64,000 bases of DNA, taken from NCBI RefSeq assembly GCF_900102435.1, contig NZ_FNBU01000011.1:1-64000 (forward strand), in the 5' to 3' direction. A program made the translations under genes and the position numbers. Source of the stretch: Sporolituus thermophilus DSM 23256. GTDB lineage: Bacteria > Bacillota > Negativicutes > Sporomusales > Thermosinaceae. Below the pieces are notes generated by a model. It searched no databases. It was not told where the DNA came from and saw nothing but the letters and a program-made list of their open reading frames with translations. Positions 62,120-64,000 of the stretch are shown here, in pieces (position 1 is the stretch's first letter; each line of letters opens with the position of its first letter).

Positions 62120-63544
62120 TTATTTTTCTAATTCCGGATCGTAGAAGTCGCCGAAAAGTTCCTCATCGGACGGTCTGTCCTCCGGAATGGGGCGCGATAC
62201 CCAGGTGGTATTCATGTAGTGCTTGAGATGCACGTTCTCGGAGGTAATATTGCCGCCCCAAGTACCGCAGCCCAGGCTGGATGTCATGGGCATGCCATTG
62301 GTAAAGGAACCGGCGTTGGCTCGCGACTGCGGCTGGCGCACCATGATCCGGCTGACCGGTGCGGCCAGGGCCAGACGGTGAATATGATCGTCGTTGAAGG
62401 AGTAAATGCCGCACGAATGACCCTTCCCGCCTACTTCGTAAATCGCCCGCATCATGTTGAGGGCGTTTTCAAACTCGCCTTCATATTTATATACCGCCAG
62501 CACGGTGGTCAGTTTCTCGCCCGAGAAGGGATATTCTTTGCCGATCCCGTCACCCATCACGATGATGAACTTGCGGTCGGCGGGAATGCTAAAACCGGCG
62601 GCCTCCGCCATTTTCGGCGCGGACAGCGCCACTGTCTTGGGATTGCGGCGGCCCTGCTCGTCCCACATGACCGCGCGCAGCTTGGCTTTTTCTTCTTCGT
62701 TGGCCAAATAGCCGCCTTCTTTTTGCAGTTGCTCCAGCATTTTGTCGAAAATGCTTTCATGAATGATAAGGTTGCCGTCGGCCGAGCAGCCCGAACCAAA
62801 GTCGGACGTCTTGCTCAGCATGGTGTTGTGGGCGGCTTCTACGACATCGGCCGTTTCGTCGATAATCATGGTCGCATTGCCGGCGCCGACGCCATAGGCC
62901 GGCGTGCCGGAGCTATACGCCGCCTTGACCATGTCTTTGCCGCCGGTGGCGAGCACCAGATCGGCACGGGCCATCAAGGCTTTGGACATAGGAATGTTTA
63001 CCCTGGTCAGGCACTGCAGGATGTCGGCCGGCGCCCCTTCCCGCTCCAGGGCTTCGCGCATCAGGCGCACCGTCTCGAACGTCGTGTTTTTCGAACGGGG
63101 ATGGGGCGAGAAAATCACCACGTCCCGCGCCTTGATGGCATAAATCGCCGTTCCGGCCGGCGTCAGGTCGGGGTTGGTGGTCGGAACGATTGAAGCGATG
63201 ATGCCCACCGGCTTGGCGTACTTGACGATGCCTTTTTCGGGGATTTCTTCGATAATGCCCACGCTTTTTTGCCGCAACGCGTCGCGCAGCACGCCACGGA
63301 TTTTAAAACGCTTGTTCATCCGGCTGACCGGATCGCCCAGGCCGCTTTCTTCAATGCCCATGGCTACCAGGCGCTCAAAGGTCTTCTTGTTAGCAACCGC
63401 CCAGGCTACGGCCTGGCAGAGACGGTCAACACGAGCCTGGTCATATGTTTCAATTATGGCCAGCGCTTTGCGGGCCCGTTCAAAGGCCGTATTTAGTTCC
63501 TCCAGTTGTTCGGGCGTGAGTTCTTTTTCAATGTCATTGGCCAT
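62120..63544 (-). CDS. acylating aldehyde dehydrogenase (sulfoacetaldehyde/acetaldehyde type)
   Basis: A 474-residue CoA-acylating dehydrogenase. It has IIASIVPTTNPDLTPAGTAI, YGVGAGNATMIIDETADVVE, the catalytic cysteine in FGSGCSADGNLII and a conserved tail SLGCGTWGGNITSENVHLKH. It lacks the alcohol-dehydrogenase part of AdhE. The closest idea is SauS-like sulfoacetaldehyde dehydrogenase or an EutE/AdhE-type acetaldehyde dehydrogenase; the sequence alone does not settle this. The ATG follows AGGAGG. The next gene upstream, 57 nt away, encodes a TIM-barrel isomerase, so the pair may be the end of a catabolic operon that continues beyond the window. Confidence 0.88.
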   Translation of the reverse strand: MANDIEKELTPEQLEELNTAFERARKALAIIETYDQARVDRLCQAVAWAVANKKTFERLVAMGIEESGLGDPVSRMNKRFKIRGVLRDALRQKSVGIIEEIPEKGIVKYAKPVGIIASIVPTTNPDLTPAGTAIYAIKARDVVIFSPHPRSKNTTFETVRLMREALEREGAPADILQCLTRVNIPMSKALMARADLVLATGGKDMVKAAYSSGTPAYGVGAGNATMIIDETADVVEAAHNTMLSKTSDFGSGCSADGNLIIHESIFDKMLEQLQKEGGYLANEEEKAKLRAVMWDEQGRRNPKTVALSAPKMAEAAGFSIPADRKFIIVMGDGIGKEYPFSGEKLTTVLAVYKYEGEFENALNMMRAIYEVGGKGHSCGIYSFNDDHIHRLALAAPVSRIMVRQPQSRANAGSFTNGMPMTSSLGCGTWGGNITSENVHLKHYMNTTWVSRPIPEDRPSDEELFGDFYDPELEK

Positions 63545-63600
63545 TGTTATTACCTCCTGATACTTTTATTTACTTTGTTTAATAATTAGGCAGCATAAAT

Positions 63601-64000
63601 TTAGGCACAGCAAATTGCTTGGGGACGTGGATGAGCCGCTAGATATGCCTTGGCCGTTTCCAGACACCGCCGGGCATGGCCTTCATAGCCAAGTTCCTTG
63701 ACGCGCGCCAGATTAGGCAGTTCGATCGAAAACGGCACTGCCGGTATCCGGCTAACGATGGCGGCGATATCAATGCCCCCTTCGCCGCAATACAGGCGCG
63801 CCTCGCGCAAAATGCGCGTCATTTCTTCCCGATCGGTTGGAATCTGGGCCGGCGCATCGCACAAATGGACAAAGTGAAACCAGGTGCGCGGCACCGCATC
63901 CAGTTCTTCCGGCTTATCCTGGGCGCGATGGAAGTGATGGGCATCAATCATCAGTCCGGCGTTTTCCCGGTTAACACTACGGAGAACGTCGAGCGCCCCC
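63601..64000 (-). CDS. TIM-barrel sugar-phosphate isomerase/epimerase (5' end outside window)
   Basis: The C-terminal 133 codons or so, open to the window edge. ALDVLRSVNRENAGLMIDAH is followed by HFHRAQDKPEELDAVPRTWF, FVHLCDAPAQIPT and ARLYCGEGGIDI. D-H-F in the core and HLCDAP with GEGxID are metal-site features of xylose-isomerase-like (AP endonuclease family 2) proteins. It could act on an inosose, a 3-keto sugar or a similar compound. Confidence 0.75.
   Translation of the reverse strand, partial: GALDVLRSVNRENAGLMIDAHHFHRAQDKPEELDAVPRTWFHFVHLCDAPAQIPTDREEMTRILREARLYCGEGGIDIAAIVSRIPAVPFSIELPNLARVKELGYEGHARRCLETAKAYLAAHPRPQAICCA

Noticed and set aside
62219-63193. 324-codon plus-strand frame
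   Set aside because: It is antisense to the aldehyde dehydrogenase and has no recognisable motif or ribosome site.

Overview
The window looks like a chromosomal segment of an anaerobic Firmicute. GC-rich coding, near-consensus sigma-A promoters, glycine and lysine riboswitches, several sigma-54 regulator/promoter pairs, rubrerythrin-type oxygen defence, tripartite transporters (TRAP, TctABC, Liv-type ABC) and a split 2-hydroxyacyl-CoA dehydratase-activase set together suggest a Negativicutes (Sporomusa/Thermosinus-like) genome. That placement is inference from gene content, not a search. No rRNA or tRNA gene was seen.

Layout. 1-2.3 kb: an IS110-family element cut by the window edge, with a structured non-coding end, a small XRE regulator and the stub of a thiolase gene. 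2.4-11.7 kb (minus): a Liv-type ABC transporter (livJHMGF) that runs into a four-subunit opine/hydroxyproline/HcnABC-type flavo-iron-sulfur dehydrogenase. The unit is headed by a clear lysine riboswitch with its terminator and a sigma-A promoter, followed by a ProC-like reductase. 11.9-14.7 kb: an AbgT-type transporter with an M20 amidohydrolase. 15-17.5 kb: two DUF445 membrane proteins. 17.7-30 kb: a catabolic unit of a TRAP transporter, nitrilase-fold amidase, acetoin-dehydrogenase-type E1alpha/E1beta/E2/E3 and lipoate genes lipB/lipA. A sigma-54 promoter precedes it and the gene of an AcoR-type activator lies just upstream. 30-33 kb: split activase/dehydratase genes, then rubrerythrin on the other strand.

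33.8-37.5 kb is an AT-richer, decayed accessory island. It holds an orphaned Phd antitoxin with a toxin stub, a solo CRISPR-like repeat, a three-gene toxin-antitoxin-SecB chaperone operon resembling CmdTAC, a long nested palindrome, a two-repeat CRISPR remnant, a TPR gene stub and a frameshifted stub of cas10 (HD domain). 37.5-43 kb: a CitAB/DcuSR-type two-component system with a TctCBA tricarboxylate transporter. 43.3-49 kb: glycerol uptake and oxidation (glpF, glpK, glpA plus two partner genes) with two leader attenuators. 49-55.6 kb: a PTS-dependent dihydroxyacetone kinase operon (dhaK, dhaL, dhaM, HPr, EI) with a sigma-54 promoter and a sigma-54 activator carrying its own HPr domain. 56-57.8 kb: a lone Liv-type binding protein under a glycine riboswitch. 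58-64 kb: ferritin-like and double-rubredoxin flavoproteins, a HAD hydrolase, an MFS exporter, an acylating aldehyde dehydrogenase and a partial TIM-barrel gene.

The genes suggest an organism that takes up amino acids, organic acids and glycerol and oxidises them with low-potential flavo-iron-sulfur enzymes. The most notable items are the lysine-riboswitch transporter-dehydrogenase operon, the CmdTAC-like operon, the type III CRISPR relic beside it, and the glycine-riboswitch-controlled orphan binding protein.
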